Below, piece by piece: positions 55,720-64,000 of a stretch of DNA of 64,000 nucleotides. Source of the DNA: Bacillus sp. ISL-51 (GTDB lineage Bacteria; Bacillota; Bacilli; Bacillales; Bacillaceae). The stretch's first letter is position 1, and each line of letters opens with the position of its first letter. The DNA lies in the NCBI RefSeq assembly GCF_018613535.1, contig NZ_JAGGQB010000006.1, positions 62,001-126,000 of the forward strand. The letters run 5' to 3'. A program made the translations under genes and the position numbers. The notes under the pieces were generated by a model, which did not search any database, was not told the origin of the DNA, and saw nothing but the letters and a program-made list of their open reading frames with translations.

Positions 55720-57501
55720 ATGCTGCATTTAATGATTATGATGCTGGAGAGAGTCGGCATTATCGTGATATTGGGATTTGTTTTGGCCCATACCAAATTG
55801 TTCAGACAGGCGCTCCAGCATCCCGAAAGCTATAAAGGAAAAGCAGTGCTGATTTCTATCTTTTCATTATTCAGCATTATCAGCAACTATACGGGAATTG
55901 AGATTCAGCGGAATATGATCATGAATAATGACTGGGTGTTTCAAATTGATCCGTCCGGCTCCATCGCCAATACGCGGATTATGGGTGTTGAAATCGGCGG
56001 TCTCTTAGGCGGGCCGTATGTAGGAATCGGCGTCGGCTTGTTGGCCGGTCTCCATCGCTTATCGCTCGGAGGCGCAACCGCTGTCAGTTGCGCCGTCTCT
56101 TCCATTTTAGCGGGCATTTTGTCCGGCTTGATCGGCCGTTATTTCAGAAAACGCTACGTGATGCCGACACCGAAAGTGGCGGCGCTTGTCGGGATCGGGA
56201 TGGAATCTTTGCAAATGCTTCTTATCCTGCTTTTGGCCAAGCCGTTTTCCGATGCTTGGACGCTTGTGAGTATGATCGGCATCCCGATGATATTGATTAA
56301 TGGATCAGGGACCTTCATTTTTCTCTCAATCATTCAATCCATCATCCGCAAAGAAGAACGGGCGAGAGCGCTTGAAACCCACAGAGTGCTGATGATTGCC
56401 GACCAGACGCTGCCTTTTTTCCGCCAAGGGCTGAATGAAAGCTCCTGTAAAAGCGTAGCGTCCATTATTCACGAACAAACGGGGACGGACGCGGTATCGC
56501 TTACGGATAATGAAAAAATTCTAGCGCATGTCGGTGCAGGTGCTGATCACCATATCCCGTCGAAAAGCCTGATTACGGGCTTATCTAAACGGGTCATAAA
56601 AACAGGGCATATTATGAAAGCGACATCAAAGGAAGAAATTGAATGCACGCACAGCCACTGTCCGCTGCATGCGGCGATTGTTTTGCCCCTCACGTCAAAC
56701 GGCAAAACGATCGGCACATTGAAAATGTATTTTAAAAGCCCGTCGGGACTAAGCCAGGTAGAGGAGGAACTCGCTGAGGGTCTGGCTATGCTGTTTTCTA
56801 CCCAGCTTGAGCTTGGCGAAGCGGAGCTGCAAAGCAAGCTGCTGAAGGATGCAGAAATTAAGGCGCTCCAAGCACAGGTGAATCCGCATTTTCTGTTTAA
56901 TGCGATCAACACGATTTCTGCCCTTTGCCGCACGGATGTGGAGAAAACCCGTAAGCTTCTCCTGCAGCTCAGCGTCTATTTCCGTTCCAATCTGCAAGGC
57001 GCAAGACAGCTGGTAATCCCGCTTTCCAAGGAGCTGAACCATCTGCACGCTTACTTATCATTAGAACAGGCCCGTTTTCCCGGGAAATATAAAATCGGTC
57101 TGGATATCGAAAGCGGATTGGAGGAAATCGAAATTCCCCCTTTTGTGCTGCAAATCCTTGTAGAAAATGCACTCCGCCACGCTTTTTCAAAGAAACAAGA
57201 CAGCTGCGCCGTCAATGTCCGCGTGGTGTCCGAGGGTCCGTCAGTCTTGATGCAGGTGGCGGATAACGGACGGGGAGTGAAACCGGAATTGTTATCTGTA
57301 CTCGGAAACCGTCCGTTTCCGTCCAAAGAAGGGACGGGGACGGCGCTTTACAACTTAAATCAGCGGCTGATCGGTTTATTCGGCCAAAAAGCCGCTCTGC
57401 AAATGAAAAGTGAGGTCGGAAAAGGGACAGAAGTATCATTTGAGCTGCCCTTGAAACTGATGAGTAAAGGAGAAGAACATGCTGAAGGTGTTAATCGTTG
57501 A
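55720..57501 (+). CDS. lytS: sensor histidine kinase LytS
   Basis: A 593-residue membrane sensor. The N-terminal part (about 1-190) has six helices of the 5TM-5TMR-LYT type, then a GAF domain (about 225-360) and a LytS-type kinase: H-box NPHFLFNAINTISALCR, and the ATPase segment LVENALRHAF with ADNGRGVKPE. With LytT it senses extracellular pyruvate and switches on the pyruvate transporter genes pftAB. ATG at 55720 follows an AGGTGAATG site; the frame reaches back to a TTG at 55699 that I reject. It overlaps lytT by 23 bases. Confidence 0.94.
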   Translation: MLHLMIMMLERVGIIVILGFVLAHTKLFRQALQHPESYKGKAVLISIFSLFSIISNYTGIEIQRNMIMNNDWVFQIDPSGSIANTRIMGVEIGGLLGGPYVGIGVGLLAGLHRLSLGGATAVSCAVSSILAGILSGLIGRYFRKRYVMPTPKVAALVGIGMESLQMLLILLLAKPFSDAWTLVSMIGIPMILINGSGTFIFLSIIQSIIRKEERARALETHRVLMIADQTLPFFRQGLNESSCKSVASIIHEQTGTDAVSLTDNEKILAHVGAGADHHIPSKSLITGLSKRVIKTGHIMKATSKEEIECTHSHCPLHAAIVLPLTSNGKTIGTLKMYFKSPSGLSQVEEELAEGLAMLFSTQLELGEAELQSKLLKDAEIKALQAQVNPHFLFNAINTISALCRTDVEKTRKLLLQLSVYFRSNLQGARQLVIPLSKELNHLHAYLSLEQARFPGKYKIGLDIESGLEEIEIPPFVLQILVENALRHAFSKKQDSCAVNVRVVSEGPSVLMQVADNGRGVKPELLSVLGNRPFPSKEGTGTALYNLNQRLIGLFGQKAALQMKSEVGKGTEVSFELPLKLMSKGEEHAEGVNR

Positions 57502-58213
57502 TGATGAAATGCTCGCAAGAGATGAATTAGCCTACTTGCTCAAGCGGACGAATGAGGTAAGTGAGATAAACGAGGCGGAAAATATAGAATCCGCCTTTGA
57601 CAGCATGATGGATCAAAAACCGGATTTGTTGTTTTTAGACGTTGATTTGTCAGGAGAAAACGGATTTGACATCGCCAAGCGGCTGAAAAATATGAAACAC
57701 CCGCCGGCCGTTGTGTTCGCCACGGCATATGACCAATTCGCTTTAAAAGCCTTCGAAGTGGATGCGCTTGATTATTTAACAAAACCTTTTGATGAGGAAA
57801 GGGTGCGGCAGACGATCAGAAAGTTTAAAAGAGTCAAGCGGGATAAGGCAGGAGCCGCCGCTGAGCAGTCCGCCGCATCCGGTCCTCATAAGCTCGCTGT
57901 ATCTGCCGGTGAATCAATTGTCATTTTAGATACAAAGGATATTATTTTTACAGGGATGGAGGACGGGCACGTATCCGTCAAAACCTTTGCCGCCTCTTAT
58001 TCTGTTAATGAGGCCTTGGCGGTTATTGAGAAAAAACTGCCTGATACGGATTTTATGAGGGTGCATCGCGCCTTCATCGTCAATACAGAGCATATTACAG
58101 AAATTCATCCGTGGTTTAATTCGACGTACAACCTCATCATGAAAGACGGCTCGAAAATCCCCGTAAGCCGTACTTACGCAAAGGACTTAAAGAAGCTGCT
58201 TCATATTTCATGA
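57479..58213 (+). CDS. lytT: response regulator LytT
   Basis: A 244-residue regulator with a receiver domain (about 1-120; phospho-acceptor Asp54 in LLFLDVDLSGENGFD, lysine in LDYLTKPFDEE) and a C-terminal LytTR DNA-binding domain (about 140-240, with FMRVHRAFIVNTEHI and SKIPVSRTYAKDLKKLL). LytTR regulators bind paired direct repeats; such a pair starts eleven bases after its stop codon, in front of pftA. AAAGGAGAAGAAC inside lytS supplies the ribosome site. Confidence 0.95.
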   Translation: MLKVLIVDDEMLARDELAYLLKRTNEVSEINEAENIESAFDSMMDQKPDLLFLDVDLSGENGFDIAKRLKNMKHPPAVVFATAYDQFALKAFEVDALDYLTKPFDEERVRQTIRKFKRVKRDKAGAAAEQSAASGPHKLAVSAGESIVILDTKDIIFTGMEDGHVSVKTFAASYSVNEALAVIEKKLPDTDFMRVHRAFIVNTEHITEIHPWFNSTYNLIMKDGSKIPVSRTYAKDLKKLLHIS

Positions 58214-58223
58214 AGCAGCTTTC

Positions 58224-58252
58224 TGCATTTCACCAGCCGTTTTTTGCATTTC
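58224..58252 (+). promoter_or_regulatory. LytT-type direct repeats upstream of pftA
   Basis: TGCATTTC occurs at 58224-58231 and again at 58245-58252, exactly 21 bases apart (two helical turns), with partly shared flanks. This is the usual spacing for LytTR-domain dimers. The sites lie about 92 and 71 bases upstream of the pftA start point. Confidence 0.75.
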
Positions 58253-58277
58253 GGAATGAATATCCTGCCATTTAATA

Positions 58278-58291
58278 TGAAAGCGCTTTAT
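58278..58291 (+). promoter_or_regulatory. cre box overlapping the pftA -35 region
   Basis: TGAAAGCGCTTTAT fits the CcpA consensus except for the last two bases and covers the expected -35 position, suitable for direct repression. CcpA control of pftAB is known in B. subtilis. Confidence 0.7.
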
Positions 58292-58307
58292 ACACGTTTT
58301 TCTCTTT

Positions 58308-58313
58308 TATAAT
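58308..58313 (+). promoter_or_regulatory. pftA -10 box
   Basis: A perfect TATAAT, with only GCTTTA at the 17-base -35 position, as expected for an activator-dependent promoter served by LytT. Confidence 0.65.
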
Positions 58314-58343
58314 GAAGGCAACAAAGAGAAAGAGGTGAAGAAA

Positions 58344-58784
58344 ATGAGTGCGAAAAAAGTGTATGGATTTTTGACACAAGCATTTATTTTTGCCGTAATT
58401 ATGCTGATATCTAATGGGATTGCAGCGATTGTCCCCATTCCTATACCCGCTTCTGTCGTAGGTTTGGTGTTATTATTTGTCCTCTTATGTCTGAAAGTGA
58501 TTAAGCTTGAACAAGTAGAAACGCTGGGAACATCATTAACGTCACTGATCGGATTTTTATTTGTCCCGTCGGGCATCTCCGTGATGAATTCACTTGGCGT
58601 CATGCAGCAGTACGGCGTGCAAATCGCACTCGTGATCTTACTCGCTACCATTATCCTGCTGGGAGTGACCGGTCTTTTTTCTCAATTTATTCTGTCTGTC
58701 AGCAAAAAACGCCAAAAGTCCACTCCGGCTGAAAAAGCAGGGGTGCGCCATTCCAATCAAGAAAAAGAGCTTGTGCAGCATTAG
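58344..58784 (+). CDS. pftA: pyruvate transporter subunit PftA (LrgA/CidA family)
   Basis: A 146-residue membrane protein with four helices, of the CidA/LrgA family (holin-like in annotation). The conserved loop [15 protein letters not shown] follows helix 1. In B. subtilis PftA and PftB (YsbA, YsbB) together form a facilitated pyruvate transporter; the older antiholin name is misleading here. ATG at 58344 follows AGAGGTGAAG; a GTG nine bases earlier is inside that site. Twelve bases separate it from pftB. Confidence 0.92.
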   Translation: MSAKKVYGFLTQAFIFAVIMLISNGIAAIVPIPIPASVVGLVLLFVLLCLKVIKLEQVETLGTSLTSLIGFLFVPSGISVMNSLGVMQQYGVQIALVILLATIILLGVTGLFSQFILSVSKKRQKSTPAEKAGVRHSNQEKELVQH

Positions 58785-58796
58785 GAGGGAAAACGG

Positions 58797-59480
58797 ATGA
58801 GTCCATATTTCGGTATTGTCGTTTCACTTGCAGCCTTTGGCATCGGTACTTTTTTATTCAAGAAAACGAAAGGCTTTTTCCTTTTCACCCCGCTGTTTGT
58901 CGCAATGGTGCTGGGAATCGTCTTTCTGAAGCTCGGCGGTTTTTCATACGATGATTATAAAAGCGGCGGGGACATTATTAAGTTTTTCCTGGAACCGGCG
59001 ACCATTGCTTTTGCCATTCCTTTGTATAAGCAAAGAGACAAGCTCAAAAAGTATTGGTGGCAGATTATGTCGTCCATCATTGTCGGCTCTGTCTGCTCAG
59101 TCACCATTGTTTATTTGATCGCAAAAGGTATCAATCTTGACGCGGCTGTCATGAAAAGCATGCTTCCGCAGGCGGCGACAACGGCAATTGCCCTGCCTTT
59201 GTCAAAAGACATCGGCGGCATCAGCGACATTACCGCCTTTGCCGTTATTTTCAACGCCGTAATCGTATACGCCCTCGGCGCTTTATTCTTAAAACTGTTT
59301 AAAGTGAAACATCCGATCTCTAAAGGATTGGCCCTCGGCACATCAGGGCACGCACTCGGTGTAGCTGTCGGAATTGAGATGGGTGAAGTAGAAGCGGCAA
59401 TGGCAAGCATTGCGGTTGTAGTTGTCGGGGTTGTAACGGTGCTGGTCATTCCGGTGTTCGTTCAACTTATCGGAGGGTAA
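58797..59480 (+). CDS. pftB: pyruvate transporter subunit PftB (LrgB/CidB family)
   Basis: A 227-residue LrgB-type membrane protein with about seven helices. Conserved stretches are [39 protein letters not shown] and [20 protein letters not shown], all hallmarks of the family. It works with PftA in pyruvate uptake and release. AGGAGGGAAAAC precedes the ATG. The operon ends in a strong terminator immediately after this gene. Confidence 0.93.
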   Translation: MSPYFGIVVSLAAFGIGTFLFKKTKGFFLFTPLFVAMVLGIVFLKLGGFSYDDYKSGGDIIKFFLEPATIAFAIPLYKQRDKLKKYWWQIMSSIIVGSVCSVTIVYLIAKGINLDAAVMKSMLPQAATTAIALPLSKDIGGISDITAFAVIFNAVIVYALGALFLKLFKVKHPISKGLALGTSGHALGVAVGIEMGEVEAAMASIAVVVVGVVTVLVIPVFVQLIGG

Positions 59481-59508
59481 GCCAAGGCGGAAGCCTTGGC
59501 TTTTTTTA
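59479..59508 (+). terminator. terminator of pftAB
   Basis: GCCAAGGC and GCCTTGGC (59481-59500) pair around GGAA and run into seven T. Confidence 0.92.
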
Positions 59509-59617
59509 CTATGCAGAATTAGCTTCACGAGTTTACGGGAAAAGAGTTTATTAGAAACAGTTTTTCAAGTGAAAATACAGCGATTAGTATGACCGTAACA
59601 TAATTTCACTTTTTTCC

Positions 59618-59646
59618 TTGCGTTCACCACAACACCGTGTTAAAAT
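59618..59646 (+). promoter_or_regulatory. upstream candidate promoter of infC
   Basis: TTGCGT (59618-59623), 17 bases, TAAAAT (59641-59646). It lies 56 bases upstream of the better infC promoter. Confidence 0.45.
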
Positions 59647-59673
59647 GAAAAAGTTGATCCGGAGAAGTCATTC

Positions 59674-59702
59674 TTGACTAACGCTCCGGTATTGTGTAGA
59701 AT
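59674..59702 (+). promoter_or_regulatory. infC-rpmI-rplT promoter
   Basis: TTGACT (59674-59679), 17-base spacer, TAGAAT (59697-59702). The start near 59709 gives a leader of about 200 bases before infC. Confidence 0.85.
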
Positions 59703-59708
59703 AGTTAT

Positions 59709-59849
59709 TGAATTGAATATAAATCACAAGAAGAAGCACCCGCTTCTCACCTGATTGACACATTCATGTAGTTGGCAGGTTGACCGTACATTTTTATTTA
59801 TGCAGATGTTCGTAGTGTGGGTGTGTAATCATACCCACACTTTTTGTTT
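59709..59849 (+). promoter_or_regulatory. L20 leader with terminator
   Basis: The infC leader ends in an intrinsic terminator, AGTGTGGGT (59814-59822) with ACCCACACT (59833-59841) and TTTTGTTT, lying 63 bases before infC. The upstream part contains the hairpin-forming segment AAGAAGC...GCTTCT. In Bacillus, ribosomal protein L20 binds this leader and promotes termination, giving autogenous control of infC-rpmI-rplT. Confidence 0.88.
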
Positions 59850-59911
59850 GCCTGCAGAATGCAAGTCAAAATGAATTGTGAATCAATTCGAAGAAACTAT
59901 GGAGGTGGCTC

Positions 59912-60433
59912 ATTATTAGCAAAGATCAATTGGTTAATGAGGGTATCCGTGCACGTGAGGTCCGCTTAATCGGACAAAATGGCGACCAGCTTGGAATCAA
60001 GTCCCGTCAGGAAGCACTTGAAATCGCCGGCCGCGCAAATCTTGACCTTGTGTTAGTTGCAGCAAATGCAAAACCGCCTGTCTGCCGCATCATGGACTAC
60101 GGAAAGTTCAGATTCGAGCAGCAGAAAAAGGACAAAGAAGCACGCAAAAATCAAAAAATCATTAACTTAAAAGAAGTTAGATTAAGTCCGACAATCGATG
60201 AGCACGACTTTAACACGAAGTTGCGCAATGCGATTAAATTCCTTGAAAAAGGCGATAAAGTGAAAGCTTCTATCCGCTTTAAAGGACGCGCGATCACGCA
60301 TAAAGAAATCGGACAGCGCGTATTGGACCGTTTCTCTGAAGCGTGTGCTGAAGTTGCGACAGTTGAAACAAAACCAAAAATGGACGGCCGCAGCATGTTC
60401 TTAATGCTTGCGCCGAAAAACGAAAAGCAATAA
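59912..60433 (+). CDS. infC: translation initiation factor IF-3
   Basis: IF-3 binds the 30S subunit and checks start codon pairing. The start is the non-canonical ATT at 59912, five bases after GGAGGTGG; it gives the expected N-terminus (Met-Ile-Ser-Lys-Asp-Gln-Leu) and 173 residues. The conventional TTG at 59930 would remove six conserved residues. A rare start codon is the known device by which IF-3 limits its own synthesis. Domains: N-terminal (about 1-80, [15 protein letters not shown] linker signature) and C-terminal (about 85-173). Confidence 0.95.
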   Translation: MISKDQLVNEGIRAREVRLIGQNGDQLGIKSRQEALEIAGRANLDLVLVAANAKPPVCRIMDYGKFRFEQQKKDKEARKNQKIINLKEVRLSPTIDEHDFNTKLRNAIKFLEKGDKVKASIRFKGRAITHKEIGQRVLDRFSEACAEVATVETKPKMDGRSMFLMLAPKNEKQ

Positions 60434-60646
<213 letters not shown>

Positions 60647-60665
60647 TCGGACAAGGAACAATTAG

Positions 60666-61037
<372 letters not shown>

Positions 61038-61044
61038 GCCGCAA

Positions 61045-61076
61045 AAACCGCTCCCCGAGAGGAGCGGTTTTTTTAC
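61045..61076 (+). terminator. terminator of infC-rpmI-rplT
   Basis: AAACCGCTCC and GGAGCGGTTT pair perfectly around CCGAGA, then a T-run. Confidence 0.93.
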
Positions 61077-61092
61077 GTAAAGGGTGAAACAA

Positions 61093-61359
61093 ATGGCTGT
61101 TGTTATATATGCCGTACTAATCAATGGATATGGCTTTTGGATCATGGGCGCTGATAAACGAAGAGCAGAGCTTCACAGGTGGAGAATATCAGAGAAGCGG
61201 ATATGGCTTGCCGCCGTCATGTTCGGGTCACTTGGCGTATGGCTCGGCATGCACGCCTTCAGGCATAAAACGAAGCACAGATCTTTCGTATACGGGGTGC
61301 CGCTGCTCTTTTTCGCGGAATCGGCCCTTGTACTGCTGTATATCATTTATAGGAAATGA
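61093..61359 (+). CDS. ysdA: DUF1294 membrane protein YsdA
   Basis: An 88-residue protein with two or three membrane helices (about 1-18, 35-52 and 66-86) and the conserved DUF1294 segment MGADKRRAELHRWRISEK between the first two, with FRHKTKHRSF before the last. Function unknown. ATG at 61093 follows AAAGGGTGAAAC; the GTG at 61084 is part of that site. It has only a 55-base gap after rplT with a terminator in it, so it needs read-through or a small promoter. Confidence 0.85.
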   Translation: MAVVIYAVLINGYGFWIMGADKRRAELHRWRISEKRIWLAAVMFGSLGVWLGMHAFRHKTKHRSFVYGVPLLFFAESALVLLYIIYRK

Positions 61360-61360
61360 G

Positions 61361-61400
61361 AAAGCAGGAGAGCGCTTATCGCTCGCCTGCTTTTTTTGCT
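61361..61400. terminator. bidirectional terminator between ysdA and ysdB
   Basis: AGCAGGaGAGCG (61363-61374) pairs with CGCTCgCCTGCT (61380-61391) around CTTAT, followed by TTTTTT. Confidence 0.88.
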
Positions 61401-61768
61401 TTTTTTATCGGCTGGTCCCAATCAATCTTGCAATTCGGGTATCGTTCCAGTACCTTTTTTTCAACCTCTTCAAAATCGTCTGCAGAGAAGCCGCTCAGCT
61501 TTCCTGGAGCTTCCGTCCATACAAATATGGTATGGATAAACAGCGGGTGGTCTTTGGAAGGGATGTGTTTCTCTCCTTCAAAGAGCACTCCTTTATAAGT
61601 AAGCTGAAGATTTTTTCGCGTGTTTTTTTGTTCATCAAAAAAGTAAAAGTTTTCTTTAGATTGAGCCAGTTTGAGCCTTCTTTTTGGATTTGAATAAAAC
61701 TTTACCGCCATGTAAATAAAATAAACAAGAAGCACAAGCAAAAGAATTCTGAATAATATAATAGCCAT
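61376..61768 (-). CDS. ysdB: SigW-type regulated small membrane protein YsdB
   Basis: A 130-residue protein with one N-terminal membrane helix (about residues 2-22) and a charged soluble part. Its C-terminal lysine-rich end overlaps the shared terminator. In B. subtilis ysdB belongs to the SigW regulon, and the promoter here agrees. Function unknown. The ATG at 61768 is preceded by AGGAGGTG, somewhat distant (11 bases), but no closer start exists in frame. Confidence 0.87.
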   Translation of the reverse strand: MAIILFRILLLVLLVYFIYMAVKFYSNPKRRLKLAQSKENFYFFDEQKNTRKNLQLTYKGVLFEGEKHIPSKDHPLFIHTIFVWTEAPGKLSGFSADDFEEVEKKVLERYPNCKIDWDQPIKKAKKAGER

Positions 61769-61810
61769 TTGTGTGAAGGCACCTCCTCACATTATCATGA
61801 TCTGATGTAA

Positions 61811-61836
61811 TACGAAAAACAAAACAAAAGGTTTCA
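61811..61836 (-). promoter_or_regulatory. SigW-type promoter of ysdB
   Basis: On the minus strand TGAAAC (61836-61831) is followed after 16 bases by CGTA (61814-61811), the same layout as in front of sppA. Confidence 0.86.
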
Positions 61837-61949
61837 TTTTTTTAAAAGAAATATGTAAAAACATTTACCCGATTTTCAGGCGAATTAATCGTATGGTTCC
61901 GCATTGGTTCTGTATAATAAGAAGAGTAATGAAAAAAAGGAGGTTTATG

Positions 61950-63035
61950 ATGAAAAAATTAGATGAAACGTTAACCATGCTGAAAGCGTTAACTGATGCC
62001 AAGGGCATACCGGGAAATGAGAGAGAAGTAAGACAAGTGATGAAATCATACATAGAACCATTTGCCGATGACGTCACGACAGATCGGCTCGGAAGCTTGA
62101 TCGCCAAAAAAGCCGGACAGGAGAACGGGCCGAAAATCATGATCTCCGGCCATCTGGATGAAGTCGGTTTTATGGTGACGCAAATCACTGATAAAGGGTT
62201 TATCCGTTTTCAAACCGTCGGCGGCTGGTGGTCTCAGGTCATGCTGGCCCAGCGCGTCACAATCGTAACGAAAAAAGGCGATATTACGGGGGTTATCGGT
62301 TCGAAGCCGCCTCATATTTTACCGCCTGACGCCAGAAAAAAAGCTGCTGATATTAAAGAGATGTTTGTGGATATCGGAGCAACAAGCCGTGAAGAGGCAA
62401 TGGAATGGGGCGTTCTCCCGGGAGATCAAATTGTCCCGTATTTTGAATTTACGGTGATGAACAATGAAAAACATCTGCTTGCGAAAGCATGGGACAACCG
62501 CATCGGCTGCGCGATTGCGATTGATGTATTAAAAAATCTGAAAAACAGTGATCATCCGAATGTCGTATACGGCGTGGGAACGGTCCAGGAAGAAGTCGGG
62601 CTCCGCGGAGCAAAAACAGCCGCTCACAACATTCAGCCTGACATCGCGTTCGGTGTGGATGTCGGGATTGCCGGAGATACGCCGGGCATTTCTGAAAAAG
62701 AGGCGCAAAGCAAAATCGGCGAAGGGCCGCAGATTATTTTATATGACGCATCAATGGTGTCCCATAAAGGGCTTCGCGATCTCGTCGTGAATACGGCGGA
62801 AGAAGCGGGAATTCCTTACCAATTTGACTCCATTGCCGGCGGGGGAACAGATTCCGGTTCGATTCATTTAACCGCAAACGGAGTGCCTGCGCTCTCTATT
62901 ACGATTGCAACGCGTTACATTCATACAAATGCCGCTATTTTGCATCGTGATGATTATGAGAATACGGTCAAACTGATTACAGAAGTCATTAAAAAATTGG
63001 ACCGGGAAACGGTCGATCGTATTACATACCAATAA
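61950..63035 (+). CDS. ysdC: M42 family aminopeptidase YsdC
   Basis: A 361-residue cytoplasmic metallo-aminopeptidase or endoglucanase-like protein of family M42 (FrvX type), usually a dodecamer that trims peptides. Metal ligands can be placed: His in [11 protein letters not shown], Asp in [16 protein letters not shown], Glu pair in [15 protein letters not shown], Asp in [14 protein letters not shown] and His in [17 protein letters not shown]. The substrate is not known. ATG at 61950 lies six bases after AAGGAGG; the ATG at 61947 is too close to it, and the longer frame from 61893 is not supported. Confidence 0.92.
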   Translation: MKKLDETLTMLKALTDAKGIPGNEREVRQVMKSYIEPFADDVTTDRLGSLIAKKAGQENGPKIMISGHLDEVGFMVTQITDKGFIRFQTVGGWWSQVMLAQRVTIVTKKGDITGVIGSKPPHILPPDARKKAADIKEMFVDIGATSREEAMEWGVLPGDQIVPYFEFTVMNNEKHLLAKAWDNRIGCAIAIDVLKNLKNSDHPNVVYGVGTVQEEVGLRGAKTAAHNIQPDIAFGVDVGIAGDTPGISEKEAQSKIGEGPQIILYDASMVSHKGLRDLVVNTAEEAGIPYQFDSIAGGGTDSGSIHLTANGVPALSITIATRYIHTNAAILHRDDYENTVKLITEVIKKLDRETVDRITYQ

Positions 63036-63043
63036 AGATACGG

Positions 63044-63078
63044 AAGAATCTGCTTTTTTCAGCAGATTCTTTTTTTTG
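63044..63078 (+). terminator. terminator of ysdC
   Basis: AAGAATCTGC (63044-63053) and GCAGATTCTT (63062-63071) pair perfectly, followed by TTTTTTG. Confidence 0.92.
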
Positions 63079-63088
63079 TCTGTACAAA
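63075..63088 (+). promoter_or_regulatory. AraR operator of abnA
   Basis: TTTGTCTGTACAAA resembles the AraR box core TTTGTACGTACAAA with two differences. It overlaps the abnA -35 box, TGTACA, so bound AraR would block transcription without arabinose. Confidence 0.7.
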
Positions 63089-63109
63089 TATAAGCGGCGC
63101 GGCTACAAT
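63081..63109 (+). promoter_or_regulatory. abnA promoter
   Basis: TGTACA (63081-63086), 17-base spacer, TACAAT (63104-63109); start near 63116. Confidence 0.6.
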
Positions 63110-63157
63110 AAGAAATAACACGGAAAAATCAGAAAATTTAGGGGGGATCAATCTTTT

Positions 63158-63171
63158 TGTAAGCGTTTTAT
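63158..63171 (+). promoter_or_regulatory. cre box in the abnA leader
   Basis: TGTAAGCGTTTTAT fits the CcpA consensus except for the last two bases, about 43 bases into the transcript and just ahead of the ribosome site. Confidence 0.72.
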
Positions 63172-63192
63172 TAAAAAGGGGGCATGAACAAA

Positions 63193-64000
63193 ATGAAAAA
63201 AAGATTCAAGCGCATCATCCGTTTTTTGTGTGCGGCATTTACAGCCGGTTTGCTGCTGATGTCTGCGTCACCGGCTTCGGCAGCGTTTTGGGGAGCATCA
63301 AACGAGTTGCTTCACGATCCGACGATGGCGAAAGAAGGGAACACGTGGTACGCTTTCGGAACCGGCTTGGAGGGTGAGAGAGGGCTGCGTGTTTTAAAGG
63401 CGGAAAGCAGCGGCGTGTGGACCGTTCAAAAATCAATCTTTTCAGCCCCGCTGTCATGGTGGAGCAATTATGTGCCGAATTACGGGCTTAATCAGTGGGC
63501 GCCGGATATTCAATATTACAACGGAAAGTATTGGCTTTACTATGCCGTATCCTCCTTTGGAAAAAACACCTCTGCCATCGGCCTCGCGTCATCAGCAAGC
63601 CTCAGTTCAGGCAATTGGAAGGATGAAGGACTTGTCATCCGTTCAACAAGCGCAAATGATTACAATGCGATTGATCCGGAACTGACAATCGATAAAGACG
63701 GAAATCCGTGGCTTGCGTTCGGTTCTTTTTGGAGCGGCATTAAATTGACAAAGCTTGATAAAAACACAATGAAACCGGCGGGCTCTCTCTATTCCATCGC
63801 TGCCAGACCGAATAACAGCGGCGCCCTTGAAGCTCCGTCTATCACATATCAAAACGGCTACTATTATTTGATGGTGTCATTTGATAAGTGCTGTGCAGGT
63901 GTAAATAGTACGTACAAAATTGCCTATGGAAGGTCAAAAAGCATGACGGGCCCTTATCTCGATAGAAGCGGGAAAAGCATGACGGAAGGAGGGGGCTCGA
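63193..64000 (+). CDS. abnA: extracellular endo-arabinanase, 3' end missing
   Basis: Secreted GH43 endo-1,5-alpha-L-arabinanase that cuts plant arabinan. The reading frame runs to the window edge (269 codons of a protein of about 320). A signal peptide of about 30 residues (basic start, hydrophobic core CAAFTAGLLLMSA, then ASPASA before AFW) precedes the five-bladed propeller. Catalytic residues are Asp42 in LLHDPTMAKEG (base), Asp in NAIDPELTID and Glu in GALEAPSITYQNG (acid). I prefer ATG at 63193 because an AAAAAGGGGGC ribosome site lies at good distance; an in-frame ATG at 63184 is one base from it. Confidence 0.94.
   Translation, partial: MKKRFKRIIRFLCAAFTAGLLLMSASPASAAFWGASNELLHDPTMAKEGNTWYAFGTGLEGERGLRVLKAESSGVWTVQKSIFSAPLSWWSNYVPNYGLNQWAPDIQYYNGKYWLYYAVSSFGKNTSAIGLASSASLSSGNWKDEGLVIRSTSANDYNAIDPELTIDKDGNPWLAFGSFWSGIKLTKLDKNTMKPAGSLYSIAARPNNSGALEAPSITYQNGYYYLMVSFDKCCAGVNSTYKIAYGRSKSMTGPYLDRSGKSMTEGGGS

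Noticed and set aside
58344-59480. Holin/antiholin cell-death system suggested by LrgA/LrgB similarity
   Set aside because: In Bacillus this pair, next to LytST, is the pyruvate transporter PftAB; the promoter sites agree with carbon control.

Overview
The window is a contiguous piece of Bacillus core chromosome. Protein sequences and gene order match the ytcI-to-abnA segment of Bacillus subtilis almost gene for gene. The proteins are close to, but not identical with, the B. subtilis 168 ones as I remember them, which together with base composition suggests the B. amyloliquefaciens / B. velezensis group; the species is an inference. I see no tRNA, rRNA, insertion sequence, prophage or CRISPR array. 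About 64 genes are present; the first (acyl-CoA synthetase) and last (arabinanase) are cut by the window edges.

Layout. 1-8.2 kb: acyl-CoA synthetase, amidohydrolase ytcJ, NAD kinase, the SigW-type sppA-yteJ unit, ytfI and spore gene ytfJ (gerW), tpx, ytxK. 8.5-18 kb: ackA, moaB, argGH, ytzD, ytkK, ytkL, ytoI, ytpI, nrnA, ytzJ. 18-30 kb: sporulation pair ytrH-ytrI (minus strand), dnaE, malic enzyme, accDA, pfkA-pyk, fxsA. 29-35 kb: ytvI, ytwI and the TCA cluster citZ-icd-mdh. 35-43 kb: phoPR, polA, mutM, ytaF, coaE. 43-52 kb: ytbE, ytbD, regulator ytcD, gapB, speD, nrdR-dnaB-dnaI, ytxB, ytxC. 52-64 kb: T-box-controlled thrS, ysaA, lytST, pyruvate transporter pftAB, infC-rpmI-rplT with an L20 leader, ysdA, ysdB, ysdC and abnA.

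The genes form a central carbon block: glycolysis (pfkA, pyk), gluconeogenesis (gapB), overflow (ackA), pyruvate uptake (pftAB), malate (malic enzyme, mdh) and TCA entry (citZ, icd). They carry recognisable control sites: CcpA cre boxes (ackA, citZ, phoP, pftA, abnA), a CcpN box (gapB), a probable CcpC dyad (citZ), LytT-type direct repeats (pftA), ARG boxes (argG) and an AraR box (abnA). A second theme is replication: dnaE, polA, and the helicase loading proteins DnaB and DnaI.

I found no convincing undescribed multi-gene system. The parts least explained by known biology are non-coding: a branched RNA structure at the 5' end of the speD transcript, a nested stem structure ahead of nrdR, three successive hairpins ahead of accD, a palindrome in the ytbD-ytcD divergent region, and an anonymous open frame between thrS and ysaA.
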